From Anagrus nilaparvatae (Eukaryota > Arthropoda > Insecta > Hymenoptera > Mymaridae): a stretch of DNA of 64,000 nucleotides. Each line of letters opens with the position of its first letter. The stretch's first letter is position 1. A program made the position numbers and the translations under genes. Positions 1 to 11,145 of the stretch are shown piece by piece. Under the pieces are notes generated by a model. That model was given only the letters and a program-made list of their open reading frames with translations. It searched no databases and had not been told where the DNA came from. The stretch spans positions 21,408,001 to 21,472,000 of the forward strand of contig JAKSXM010000137.1 in NCBI GenBank assembly GCA_022575985.1, in the 5' to 3' direction.

Positions 1-2742
1 TGTAATATTTATACTAGCAAATTTTCATTTATGATCAACCGAACAAATATATTTTTGTTCAAATCCTATATACTAAATAGTATCGTATAAAAAAAAGCAG
101 TATTTTGTTAAAAAAGTATTTAAAAAAAAAATAATTAAAATTATAATATTTAAATTGGGGTGTAAAAGCAACAAAATTTGTAGAACCTCATTATAGGCTT
201 TTGGCTAAAAGCATAACATTTAAAAATTTGCAAAAAGTAATAAACAACTAAATTTGGTTGTGAAAACTGTCAAGTTTTTTTTTTTTTTTTAGTTTCACTT
301 GAATTAAAGGCTCATTTTTTACTATTTTCACTAAATGAATTTTGAGTATCAAAATTTTTTTAAAACTAATTACTCATAAAAAATTTTATTATGATAAATA
401 TTGATAAATATGTAAAATATATATACTTTTATATAAGAATAAAGTATTTGAAAAAGATTTGTTGTTTAAATTTCAGAGAATCAAGAAATCCTCAGATGCA
501 TGTTAATTAAAAAATTTTTATTTTACAAATTGGAATATTTTTATTATTTACTTTTGATTAAAATATAGTGAATAATTAACTATAAGAAGTTTCCTGGTGA
601 TGAAAAATAGTCAAACAATAATCGAGTATATGTTTATCAAAATCAAATATCATTGCTATGTTAAAAAAAGTTGATTTTGTACTGATAGACTATTTTTTAA
701 CAGCGAGTTGATCAAACGCCCTTGTTTATCAAAATTATTTGATTATAAGTTTTGAAAACATTCAAGTGTGTATTTAACAAATTACGTTAAGATAATTTTT
801 TGACTTCGCAGTAGTTTTAATAACATTCTATCAAATATCCATAAACTACAACTAGTTAATTTTATGTTTTTAATTTACATATATTATTTTATTTAAAGTA
901 TTAAATACATAATGCAATAGAAATTCAGAAATAAAAGGAGAAAATTTTATCCACTGCAATGATTAGAATTACACACTTTTGCAACATTTTTGCTTGAAAT
1001 TTCAAGCAAAAGACTCTAACCATGTGTGCTTAAAAAACAATATTTAATAAATAATTTAGAAAGATATTATCTCGGATATTATTTACTTTCTTTGTTAAAA
1101 TTTGGTTAACCGATACAGCAATATTTCATAAAATGAGTTTAAGGCTAAAACAATATTATAAAAATCTTAATTTGTAATTTAAAAAATCAATTTTCTTTAT
1201 TTTTGTTTATATTATTTTAAAATGAAACATACATTTATTGCTTAATAAATTTTTTAAAAAATCACACAGTATATTTTTTAAGATAATATTTTAGAAAAAA
1301 TTTATAATTAATTTTTGTTCATATACTTTAACTTCACAGAGTTCCAAAATTTTTTTTGATAATGCTAAAAAGAAAAATAAAACAACTGGTAATAAGGACA
1401 TTTTAATTAACTAAACCCTTACTAGCACTCTTCCACTCTTCATATGCTAATTACTGATTCCATGCTTCAGCTAATAAAATGTAACTTTCAGAAAAAGTAA
1501 TCAAAACGTAGAATTTTCACCATTATACAAATGCTACTATTCAATGTCGAATGATACATTCTTTGAAATTGAATATCAACTGAAAAGAAATAAAATAATG
1601 TATAAAGAGAATGTAAGTTGTAAATACTAAATAAAATTTAATTTACTTTTCATAAATTAAAAATATTGTACTTGCGAAACAATAAAGTTGTGTCTTGTGA
1701 AACAATTAGGGACCCGCTCTGATTAATCTAACTTCTCAAAACTCTTGTCTTTTAAAATTTAAGTTATTATGGCTCCTTTTGAGTAATAACAGAGATAAGG
1801 TTTAATACCTTTTGTAACCTTATCTCTGGTAATAATGTAATACATCTGAAACAATAGAGAAAAAAATACTCAAAATCAATTAAAATAAAATAAATCTTAT
1901 GACTATTGTAGGTTATTACGAATGCATTAGTAATTAAATAGAACTTAAAAAAACTTGTCATAATTAGTATACAATTCTATTTTTAATAAAAATCATACGT
2001 AAAAAGTTAAAAAATTTCATTACACATCACTGTGCACACTTATCTGAATTTCTGAACATATCCAAAAAAGACGTTTGTCAGCTCTTCTGCAATTGTAATC
2101 TGCGACCAAACTTTTTTTATCACATATTTTATCTTAAACATCTCTTTTTAAAAATTACATAAATATTTTTTGTAAAATTTTTATTCAATATCTTATTTAA
2201 TTATTTAATTTAAATCAAAATAAATCGATGAACTGACTCCTTTTGTTTACTATATATTTAATAAATCACATTATTATATATTTTACTGCGCAGCTGCAGC
2301 GTTGCTAATTCACTCGCTCTCGTGGACTAAATTAGTACTATCTATATGTGTAAAAACGTTCATAAATAATTGCGCACGAATTTCAAAAATAAAAATATAT
2401 GAATTTTAATTGTTAATTATTTTGAAGTATAATTACAAATATTAGTCAGGGTCTGTGTATAGTTAATAAAAAACTTTTTGTTATAAGAACATAAATGTAA
2501 ATATACTTCACAAATTAAAATTTTTAATTATTTAATTCTTAAATCTAAACTCATTAATGCAAAAAGTCATTTTTTTAATTCATAAGTATATTTCATTCTA
2601 ATTTATAAATTTATTTTCAGACATTCTAAATTTGCTGAAAACAAAAAGCATGAACTTAACATTGAGCGGCCAATCTAAATATTACATTTATTTCGTAAAC
2701 ATTAAAAAATTATGATTTTAAAAATTCAATGCATAAAATTAC
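1..2742. other. AT-rich non-coding stretch, no gene seen
   Basis: Very AT-rich sequence with frequent homopolymer runs. No reading frame has protein-like composition or a recognisable family. The only local structure I would mark is the short hairpin at 1788-1827, listed separately. Confidence 0.6.
1788..1827. repeat. Short inverted repeat (hairpin)
   Basis: Two 13-base arms, CAGAGATAAGGTT and its reverse complement AACCTTATCTCTG, flank a loop of about 13 bases, and partial symmetry continues outward into flanking TAATA tracts. It may be the remnant of a very small MITE. No transcript or function can be inferred. Confidence 0.5.
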
Positions 2743-2837
2743 TTTGTGATAGGTGAAATTTTGATTTTCGATATTTTGGCATATAAGCACGTTTTGAGAC
2801 CTCAGGAAGCTAAAAAACCGGTTTTTAAAAAAAGTCT

Positions 2838-2843
2838 GTGTGC

Positions 2844-2877
<34 letters not shown>

Positions 2878-2897
2878 ATGTATGTATGTATGTATGT
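2838..2897. repeat. Microsatellite (TG)n(TATG)n
   Basis: A run of TG dinucleotides passes into about eight TATG tetranucleotides. It lies inside the hairpin-ended element, and the copy at about 18580-18602 has a shorter TG-rich tract in the same place, so the microsatellite was carried by the element. Confidence 0.9.
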
Positions 2898-2999
2898 CGC
2901 ACTGTAACCGGTGATATTTCACAGCCAACACGACATTAAGACCTAATTTTTTTTTCAAAATTTTTTTCACCAAAAAAGCTCGAGGTACTTTTTTTTTTT

Positions 3000-3930
3000 T
3001 TAATTTGGATGTAATACCTCATTTATTTCCACGAAAGTACTTATATTTGAAAGTATGGTTTTTACTCGACATCTCGAATCTGATACTTAATTTTTTGAAA
3101 ATTTTTTTCCCAAAATTTTTTTCATAAAAAAATACAAAAAACACCAATTTTTTTTTTTCTTTGAACGTAGTACATAATTTGCTTCCATGGAAGTACTAGT
3201 TTTAAGAACCTCTATAAAAGTAATTTTTGGACCTGATACTTAATTTTTTGAAAATTTTTTTCTCAAAATTTTTGCCGCCAAAAAATATAAAAAATGCCAA
3301 TTTTTTTTTTTTTTTAGGATGTAGTACTTAATATGTTTTTCTACGAAAGTACGAATATTTAGAATTATCGTTTTTAAATGATTATTTCATGTGATACGTA
3401 ATTTTTCGAAATTTTTTTTTTCAAAATTTTTTAGATAAAAAAATTAAAAAAACACAATAATTTTTTTTTCTTTTTGGACTTAGTACTTAATTTATTTCTA
3501 TAAAAGTACTAATATCCAGAATTATGGTTTTAAAGGATTTCTCTATCTGATACGTAATTTTTGTAAATTTTTTTTTTCAAAATTTTTTGTATAAAGAAAT
3601 TAAAAAAACACAATAATTTTTTTTCTTTTTGGACTTGGTACTTAATTTATTTATATGAAAGTACTAATATCCATAATTATGGTTTTAAAGGATTTCTCTA
3701 TCTGATATGTAATTTTTTTGAAATTTTTTTTTTTCAAAATTTTTTGTATAAAATAATTAAAAAAACATAATAATTTTTTTTCTTTTTGGACTTAGTACTT
3801 AATTTATGTCTATAGTACTAATATCTAGAATTATTGTTTTTAAAGGAATTTTTCCATCTGATACGTAATTTTTCAAATTTTTTTTTTGAATATTTTTATA
3901 TAAAAAAATTAAAAAAACATCATTTTTATT
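3000..3930. repeat. Tandem array of ~156-bp units, about six copies
   Basis: The box GTAGTACTTAATTTATTTC (or a close variant) followed by a GAAAGTACTAATAT box recurs at about 3007, 3163, 3316, 3476, 3632 and 3787, a spacing of 153-160 bases. Between the boxes are long T/A runs and a degenerate CTGATACGTAATTTTT segment. The last three copies are most alike, which suggests recent local expansion. One to three diverged units occur inside the related elements near 18.7-19.0 kb and 6.45-6.9 kb. Confidence 0.8.
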
Positions 3931-4333
3931 AGATAAAATAGACCATTATAAATATTTTGCTATTGTTGATGAGGAACCATAGTGCCAATCACTTGGCAGC
4001 GTTTTTTTTTTTATTTTAATCATTTTCTGTGGGTTTAATAATTTTAACATGTAAAAACAATTAGTAGCAACAATCAGAATTCCACTTGCGTCAAACGGAA
4101 ATCTGCTTGCAGCGAACGGAAACATTCCGCTTTCTGCAAGCGATGAAAATCTGATTGAAAAATCTGTTTCCTCAGAAAATTTTACCTGGGCCAACATTTT
4201 AGTAAGATTTAAGCAATTGTATTCAAATGACGAATTATCAAAGTTTAAGGTCTTATTAAGATTTTTTTTTTGTTAATTTCAAAAAAAGAATTTTTACAAC
4301 TAATGTAAAAAAAAAAAATCTTCACAGAACTGC

Positions 4334-4598
4334 CACACTGCAAAATAAATAGAAAATAAAAATAAAATTAAAAAATTATCAGTGGAGGGGGAAAACGCGC
4401 TTTTTAAAATGTTTTTATTTATGCATTAATAAATTAATAATTTATTAATTATTCACGTAATTATTAGTTAATTAAGTGATTTTAATAAATATTTCACTTA
4501 TTACCTTAATGTTATTTGATTATCGATAAAATAACAGTTTCACCCTCCACTGATAATTTTTTAATTTTATTTTTATTTTCATTTTATTTTGAAGTGTG
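4334..4598. mobile_element. Foldback element 1 (long inverted repeat)
   Basis: A left arm at about 4334-4394 (CACACTGCAAAATAAATAG ... TTATCAGTGGAGG) is the near-exact reverse complement of a right arm at about 4541-4598 (CCTCCACTGATAATTTTTT ... GAAGTGTG). The AT-rich centre is about 145 bases. The arms are about 60 bp, so this looks like a foldback or MITE-type element. I could not identify a target-site duplication. Confidence 0.75.
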
Positions 4599-4649
4599 CC
4601 CGCTCGGGGAAGTTACTCTTGTATTATACGCGTATTTCAATCATTTTCA

Positions 4650-4892
4650 ATTTTGTAAGTACAACCAAAAAAATATCTTTAATCGTCGGTATCTCCTTTA
4701 TCTAAATATAGAATTTAAAGTAATTTAAAAAATTAGTTTTTGAGAAAATTGATTTTTTCTTTTCGATTTTTTATTATGTGAAATAAATTGATTTACTAGA
4801 AAACTAATTTTCAATATGACTTCAAATTCTATATTTAGATAAAGGAAATACTGACGATTAAAGATATGTTTTTGGTTTTACTTTTAAAAATT
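4650..4892. mobile_element. Foldback element 2 (long inverted repeat)
   Basis: The left arm (about 4650-4745) contains ATCTTTAATCGTCGGTAT and CTTTATCTAAATATAGAATT. The right arm (about 4790-4892) contains their reverse complements with a few changes. The arms are about 100 bp with roughly 45 bases between them, so a transcript would form a long hairpin. It begins about 50 bases after foldback element 1. Confidence 0.8.
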
Positions 4893-6384
4893 TTTATAAA
4901 ATAATAAATGAGCCAAAAGTGAAGTCATCGGGTGGCAGGTCTGTCAACAATGACTTTAAACTTTAAAAATTTGCTATTTGAACAGGATTGCTTTAAATAT
5001 TACTAAAATTTATATGCCCACGTAAAATTTTCCGATAAATCCTAATTTTCAATCAGAATTTCATTTGGTCACGTAGTTTACCGGGAAATAAACGATTTTG
5101 AAAAATTGGTCATTTTTGAAATATCGTTTCTTCACCTAAATATTTTGAGTCCTACTGGAGGATTTTTCATCCATACGTCCATTAATTTCTATGCGAACCT
5201 AAGAGGATAATATTTTTCAAGTTAAAACTTTCTGCTATACTGATAATTAAGTTAAATTTAACTTAATTATTTAAGGTGAACCTAATAAGAAAAATTGATG
5301 CTAATGATTTATTTGATTAATTATTGTCTCAAAATTAAATAATAAACATTTTTCCGTGTTGAAATTAGAAACATAATAAAATTTAATAAAATTAGTTTAA
5401 GCTTAAGTCTAAAAAGCAAAAGAAGTTAGAACATAAGATACCCATCGAAATTCAACCTTCGAATTTCAATAAGGTATTTTGTATTGACATTTTTTTACGA
5501 AAAAAGTGTAAATCATGGTTAAAAATATTATATTTTTTGTATGTATGCGATAAAAAAATTTTTTAATTCGAAATTTAACACAATTTTTGAAGAATTAACA
5601 AAATTTATAAAGCAAAAAATTTATGAAATTTTATTCAATTTAAAAAAAAAATTAATTATATTCTGCTTTATTAATTTTATTTTACTCATTTAGTATACAA
5701 AATCTAATTGTTTATATCCAGCATTCCGACATTTTTGTTTACAAATTTTTAGTGAAAAAAACCTTATTCGAAATTCCCGCACAAAAGTTGCGGGAATATT
5801 TAAAAATTTAATAAGTATGATATACAAAAAAAGGTCATTCTCAACAACATTAACATCTGTATTTGCCGCTCTCATTTTGTTGCACGACTTTTAAAACTAG
5901 TTGCATTATACAGAAAATCTATGAAGATCTATGAAAATCTCTGATTAAATTTGAATTTATTTAAAACTAATATAATTTGTTATCGATTTCATAAATAAGA
6001 AAATATATATTTATTTTAAAAATTTAAAGATTAATAACCAAATATAATTATTAAACAATGTTGTTTAATGTTTATATAAAAAATATAAATTAATAAAATT
6101 AATGATTATGTTATTTATTTCGTTTATGAATAAAATACCCAAGAAACCCAAAAAAGAGGTGAATGATACTTTTTAAAAATCCGAAGAATTTACTATTGTA
6201 AAAAAGAAATTTATAAATAATGAAAAAAAATTTAAACATTTAATGGATACTTTGTTATCCAGGAATATTATTAAGGGGGAAAATTATAAATTAATTCATA
6301 ATCGACCCTTAAATTATTTTTGTAAAGATCTCAAACCAAGCTCAACCTCTTTTATTTAAGCGTTGATTTAGCCAAAAAAATAAA
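4893..6384. other. AT-rich non-coding stretch between two inverted repeat copies
   Basis: No gene or RNA feature recognised. A short AT palindrome lies near 5240-5265. The segment separates hairpin-ended element copies A and B, which are in opposite orientation. Confidence 0.6.
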
Positions 6385-6955
6385 CGCTGCCAAGTAATTG
6401 GCACTATGGTTCCTCATTAACAATAACAAAATGTTCTTAATGGTCTATTTTACCTAGTAAAAACGGTAATTCTATATATTAGTACTTTCATAGAAAAAAA
6501 TTAGGTACTATGTCTAAAAAGAAAAAAAATATTGTCATTTTTTTTATTTTTTTATTCAAAAAGTTTTTAGAAAAAAATTTTCAAAAAATGGAGTATCAGA
6601 TTTGAGATATCGAGTAAAAACCATACTTTCAGATATTAGTACTTTCATAGGAAAAAATTTGGCAGTACGTCCAAAAATAAAAAAATATTGCTATTATTTT
6701 TATTTTTTTATGTAAAAAAATTTTGAAAAAAAAATTTTGAAAAAAAAATTTTTTTTTAATTATTCATCAGATTCGAGACATCAAGTAAAAAACATTACTT
6801 GAAATATAAGTACTTTTATGGAAATAAATTAAGTATTACATCGAAATTAAAAAAGAAATGTAGTTTGAGATTTTTTGATAAAAAAATGTTTGAAAAAAAA
6901 ATTAGGTCTTAATACCACAATGGTTGTGAAATATCGCCGGTTATCCACATAAATT
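6385..6955 (-). mobile_element. Hairpin-ended repeat element, copy B (inverted, truncated)
   Basis: Read on the minus strand this copy contains the CCGGCGATATTTCACAACC block, the poly-T-rich internal units with GAAAGTACTAATAT boxes, and the tail GAGGAACCATAGTGCCAATT with the TGCCAA/TTGGCA hairpin at the low-coordinate end. The head and TG microsatellite present in copies A and C are missing, so it is truncated at that end. It is inverted relative to copy A, with 2.4 kb between them. Confidence 0.7.
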
Positions 6956-7524
6956 TACCAGAAATTTTAATTTTTTTGTACATATATATCTGGCTACTAG
7001 AAAATTAAAAAAAAAATTTTTTTTCATATTACTTGGGCTGATATTTATTATGCTGCAATAAGTGAAATCATGTCAAATATTTTAAAATACAATATCAATG
7101 AAAAATATTCAAATTTAAATAATCTTTGTGAAAATATTAGAAACATATTAAGCATAAAAAATTATTTAAATAAAAGACCAATTTCTCAAATTTAATTTCA
7201 GGATCTACATTAAAAACAAATAAATATTTTTAAAAGTATAAAAAAACAGATTTAGTTAAATTCATTTTATAAGTATTGGTATGTTTTGTAAAAAAAATAA
7301 TTATTTTTTTTAATTTGATTACTTTAATTAATTTTAGTAATATTTTGGAAATATAACATACATTAATTAATTAATTTGTATAATAAAAAATACAAATACA
7401 ATTTATTTACTGATTATTAAATAAATAAAATAAAAAATACAAGTATATGCAATATTTAATCTAAATATAAAAATATTGCAATTTAAAAAAAAAAAAAGGT
7501 TTTGAAAACCAGAAATATACAACA
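6956..7524. other. AT-rich non-coding stretch
   Basis: Nothing recognisable apart from homopolymer and TA-rich runs. It lies immediately downstream of the stromalin pseudogene's last aligned codon (minus strand). A poly-A run on the plus strand near 7488-7500 reads as poly-T on the pseudogene strand, so it is not a retrogene poly(A) tail. Confidence 0.55.
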
Positions 7525-9700
7525 TTATTTAGCTAATAATTTTTTATAATTAATATAATTCTTAGAACTAGCTAATTTTTTATCATCGAGTTGATCAATC
7601 TAAATATTTAGGAAGATTTTTTTTATCTTTAATCGCTAGCTTACTCAAAAATTGTGATAATACTTCTAAATAATAAATATTCAAAGGACAACCAACAGCA
7701 TAATTAATTCCACTAGTGTGTATTTTAACAATATTGTTACAGTCAGAATCAAATGGAAATAATTTACTTAATTTTTTAGCGTACTCAATAATTTTTTTTA
7801 ATCTACTTAAATCTAAACTATTATCGTTTTGTGAATAACACAAATCATTATATGATGATGCCAAACTTTCATTTATTATATAGGAACAATCAATTGCATT
7901 TTTATGATAAATATAATTAAATAATTTTTTAATTATATCTTCATATTGTTTAAAATATTCTGTACAGTTTTTAAATATAAGCATTACATATTTTTTATCT
8001 AAAACACATTTTTTATAATTAATTCAACAAATGCAGCTACATTTTTTTTTTTATTATCGATTAAATTGTCAATTTCAGATTGATAACGTTCTGAATTTTC
8101 ATCAGTATCGTTAAAAACATTACTTAACAAACACTCATACAATACATTTTGAAAATATTCATTTGGTTTCAGTATTAACTGTTCAAATAAATTACCTAAG
8201 CTTGATAAATTTTCTCTAAATTGTATGTACAAATCACATAGTATTAAATATAAGCTTTTTTAGATACATGTGAATTGAATCTTTTTTCTCTATCATTATA
8301 AATAATAAAACTAATAAGATATTTTTGAATATCATTACATTTATTTATTAATGATGAGGCTAGATTTTTCTTATCTCTATCAGATTGGCATTCACATAAA
8401 TCATTATAATCCCAAAGAATATAAAAAAAACTAATATCTAAACAATAAAGAATTAGTTCTTCAGATATATACTTATTTCCAAAACGTTCGAACAAAAAGT
8501 GCATATTATCCCAAAGATTTAAAATTAACGAATTCATATTGTGCTGTGTGATAAATAAATAATTTTTTTACAAGCTTCAGTAATTTGTTGTACGGTTTTT
8601 TCATAAGATTCATTTGTATCTTTATCATTTAATGCTTGAAAATTTTTAAAAGCGTCTTCAAAAAAATCAGAAATATTTTTAAGAATATTTTGACAACTAT
8701 CATAGCATGTTAAATAAATTTTTGTATTATCATTACACATTTTTCTTAAAGTAAGAGCAGCGACATTTAATAATTTAATATTGTTAGTTCTTATAACAAT
8801 AGCATTTATAAAATTAAATAATGATTTAACATTTTTTTGTGCATTAAGTTCTTCAAAAACGTCTAAATAAAAATATTGAGTTATTATTAATAAATTAATT
8901 AATTTATTAATATTTTTTTAAAATGTTTCTAAAATTAAAAGCAAAAGATTTAGTTAACTCAAATTTAAAATGATTATAAAATTTAATTTCTTTTTACTTT
9001 GTTTTCTGGGTGATTCACCAGTTGTTAATTGTTTAATACAATACATTAATATATTTGTTAAAACATACGCTTCTTGAGGATGTAAAATATCTCCTAGTAA
9101 TAATTCAATAATACTTTCCCAATTCTTAATTCTTTCGTTATAGTCAATAATTGCATCAACCAAATATATTTCTCTATCTAGTAGTTGTGCATCTACCTAT
9201 TAAAAAATCGATTAAATAACCTATGAAAGCTTCATCTGAAAATTCACTAGTATCATTTTTGTTATATGTTCTCAAAGGAACTCTCCAGCTGCTTGTGCTA
9301 ATGGCCTATATTCGTTAAAAATATTTTGCAGTATTTTATCGCTAACACATTAATTTTAATATTGATGAAGATTTAGAGCAAAAGTAAATACTTTAACTGC
9401 CAAAGTAGATACATCTTTATTAATATCCCAAGCCATTGCTAATATTCGGTCATTATATTTTGTCATAAAAGCTTGCATTAAATTTAAATAAAATTTATTT
9501 TCATTCAAACCATCTTTTATGAATTCATAAATTTTTATTAAAACTTCTAAGCAACTCAATCTAACTTCAGCTGATTTATCATATAATAATATTCCAACAT
9601 ATTTTAAATAGTCACCAGTTAAAAATGTACCTGGTAAAATTAACATACAATTACTAATTTCACAAGTACATATCGATACATGATCTAAATTTTAAAAACT
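7525..9700 (-). pseudogene. SA: Stromalin (cohesin subunit SA/STAG) pseudogene
   Basis: Minus-strand fragments line up in order with the SA/STAG cohesin regulatory subunit, which binds the RAD21 kleisin and holds sister chromatids. The stromalin conserved domain is clear at 9646-9356 (FLTGDYLKYVG, then DKSAEVRLSCLEVL). Next come NEYRPLAQAAGEFL near 9300, YLVDAIIDYNERIKNWESI at 9163, ITQYFYLDVFEEL near 8860, ISEELILYCLDISFFYILWD near 8440, NVAAFVELIIKN near 8020 and YYLEVLSQFLSKLAIKDKK near 7630. The frame is broken by stops at 9356-9358 and 9350-9352 and by shifts near 9270, 9190, 8985, 8890, 8540, 8245, 8003 and 7592. The match covers the middle and C-terminal parts of a normally ~1,100-1,200-residue protein. 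I see no introns, which suggests a retrocopy; no poly(A) tail is visible. The copy may extend to about 9890, where MAPGKENSVK opens a lysine/glutamine-rich segment. Insects also have fast-evolving meiotic stromalin paralogs, so a decayed paralog is possible. Confidence 0.85.
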
Positions 9701-11145
9701 AAGTAATTTATCCGTACAGTAACCAAAATCATCTAAACGCTATTTAACTGTGATACTGTATTTTTAAATAAAAGTTTGTTTCCATTATAATTGGTATATT
9801 TTGTTTATATTGAAACTGTCTTGATTTTATAGTCTTATTTTGTTTCTGCATTTGCATGGAATATTCACATTTCACAGAGTTTTCTTTGCCTGGAGCCATA
9901 AACTTATTAAAATTTATTCAATCTGTTACTACAGCATATTAAATGTAGACTATATTTGTATTCTTATCAGTTAAGCAGCCATCCGATATGTGAAAAATAC
10001 TAAGTTATAATATTTATTGAACTCATTGTTGATCTTTTACTCACTGTTGCATATCAATTTCAACATCTACAAAAGTGCTAAGAAAAAAGTTCTTCATCTT
10101 AGAAATTTGTAAATCTGTCCTCAATTACTTTTATATAGCAGAACATTAATATCCTTTCTAAAATAAAAAAAAAAAATCACAAAGCATCAAGCACTATTTT
10201 TAAATAAAACTTAGCACTTCAAAACATACCTAATGTTTTTATTCCACTCTTGAACTAGATTGAATTGGATTTTGAATAATGTAAATTCATATAATTATTT
10301 AATTTATTTAAATTTTGCCATGACACATAAAGAATACTTATAATTTTTCCATAAACACATATGATATAACTTTCAGAAATCGTGAATAATAAATAAACTA
10401 TGCTAGGTTAGGTTTCTTATCGATTCAGTCAGTATACAAAAATCATGCAGCAGATTTCTTTATTACCACCGATAATTGAGAAGAAAACTATTTAATAATT
10501 TTTTACTAATAACAAAAAGAATTTTAATTTAATTAAACGAATAGTTTTAAAAAGAAAAGAAATATTGAAGTTTATATTACGTTATAAAGCCTGGTAAGAT
10601 ATTAAAATTACATATATTGATATATATATATAGGAGCCGGTTCGTTCATTGTGAGTACAATAAGTGACCGGTCGATCGATCAACTTTTATTATCAAAAAA
10701 AATTTTGATGAGTCTGCTGACCTATTTTTAAATCTGCAGGCAAGCGCAAGGCGCACGTTACACAACACTTTTTTTATTTACAGAATTCGGAGCAATTGAA
10801 CATAAGAAATTTATTTATATCAACAATATTCGTAATAGTAATATACTTTTAGTAGTAAATTTAATTTTTTAATTAAACATAGAAAATCTTAAAATATAGT
10901 TAATGATACATTCAGCTAAATATTAGAATGAAATTTAAATAAATGTGCTGTGCATAAATATATAAATATAGGTATGTATATTCTGTAATATATTTGCCAA
11001 ATCAATAACACATGATCATAGACATCTGTTATAATTTATATCTTTTAAAATTTCATACCTTTTCTAAAGGCAAATTTTATAATAAATAATCAGTGTTGAA
11101 ACACAGCATAAAAAATTCAAAATTGCAAACATTTGCACAAATAAA
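9701..11145. other. Non-coding stretch between stromalin pseudogene and MULE-type gene
   Basis: Divergent intergenic region of about 1.4 kb. The first 200 bases may still hold the decayed N-terminal part of the stromalin copy on the minus strand. A TA microsatellite lies at about 10616-10632, followed by a GC-richer patch with ACCGGTCGATCGATC at about 10674-10690. The promoter of the plus-strand gene should lie here, but I see no convincing core promoter motif. Confidence 0.5.

Larger units (their letters stand above)
2743..4001 (+). mobile_element. Hairpin-ended repeat element, copy A (HINE/DINE-1-like)
   Basis: This dispersed element recurs at 6385-6955 (inverted) and 18463-19211 (same orientation). 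In order it has: a head reading TTGTGATAGG; a conserved block ending in an ACCGGTTTTT motif; a TG/TATG microsatellite; a block containing TAACCGGTGATATTTCACA; an internal array of ~156-bp tandem units; and a tail reading GAGGAACCATAGTGCCAA, followed by a hairpin with arms TGCCAA and TTGGCA at 3983-3998. There is no coding capacity, so it is non-autonomous. Internal tandem repeats plus a terminal hairpin resemble the DINE-1/HINE class of Helitron-related elements; that class assignment is inference, while the repeat relationship is seen directly. Confidence 0.7.

Noticed and set aside
2710..2973. 87-residue frame rich in THTHTH/YIHTYIHT
   Set aside because: It is the translation of the TG/TATG microsatellite inside a repeat element.
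7488..7520. Poly-A run next to the stromalin pseudogene as a retrogene poly(A) tail
   Set aside because: It is poly-A on the plus strand, but the pseudogene is on the minus strand, where the run reads as poly-T, so it is in the wrong orientation.
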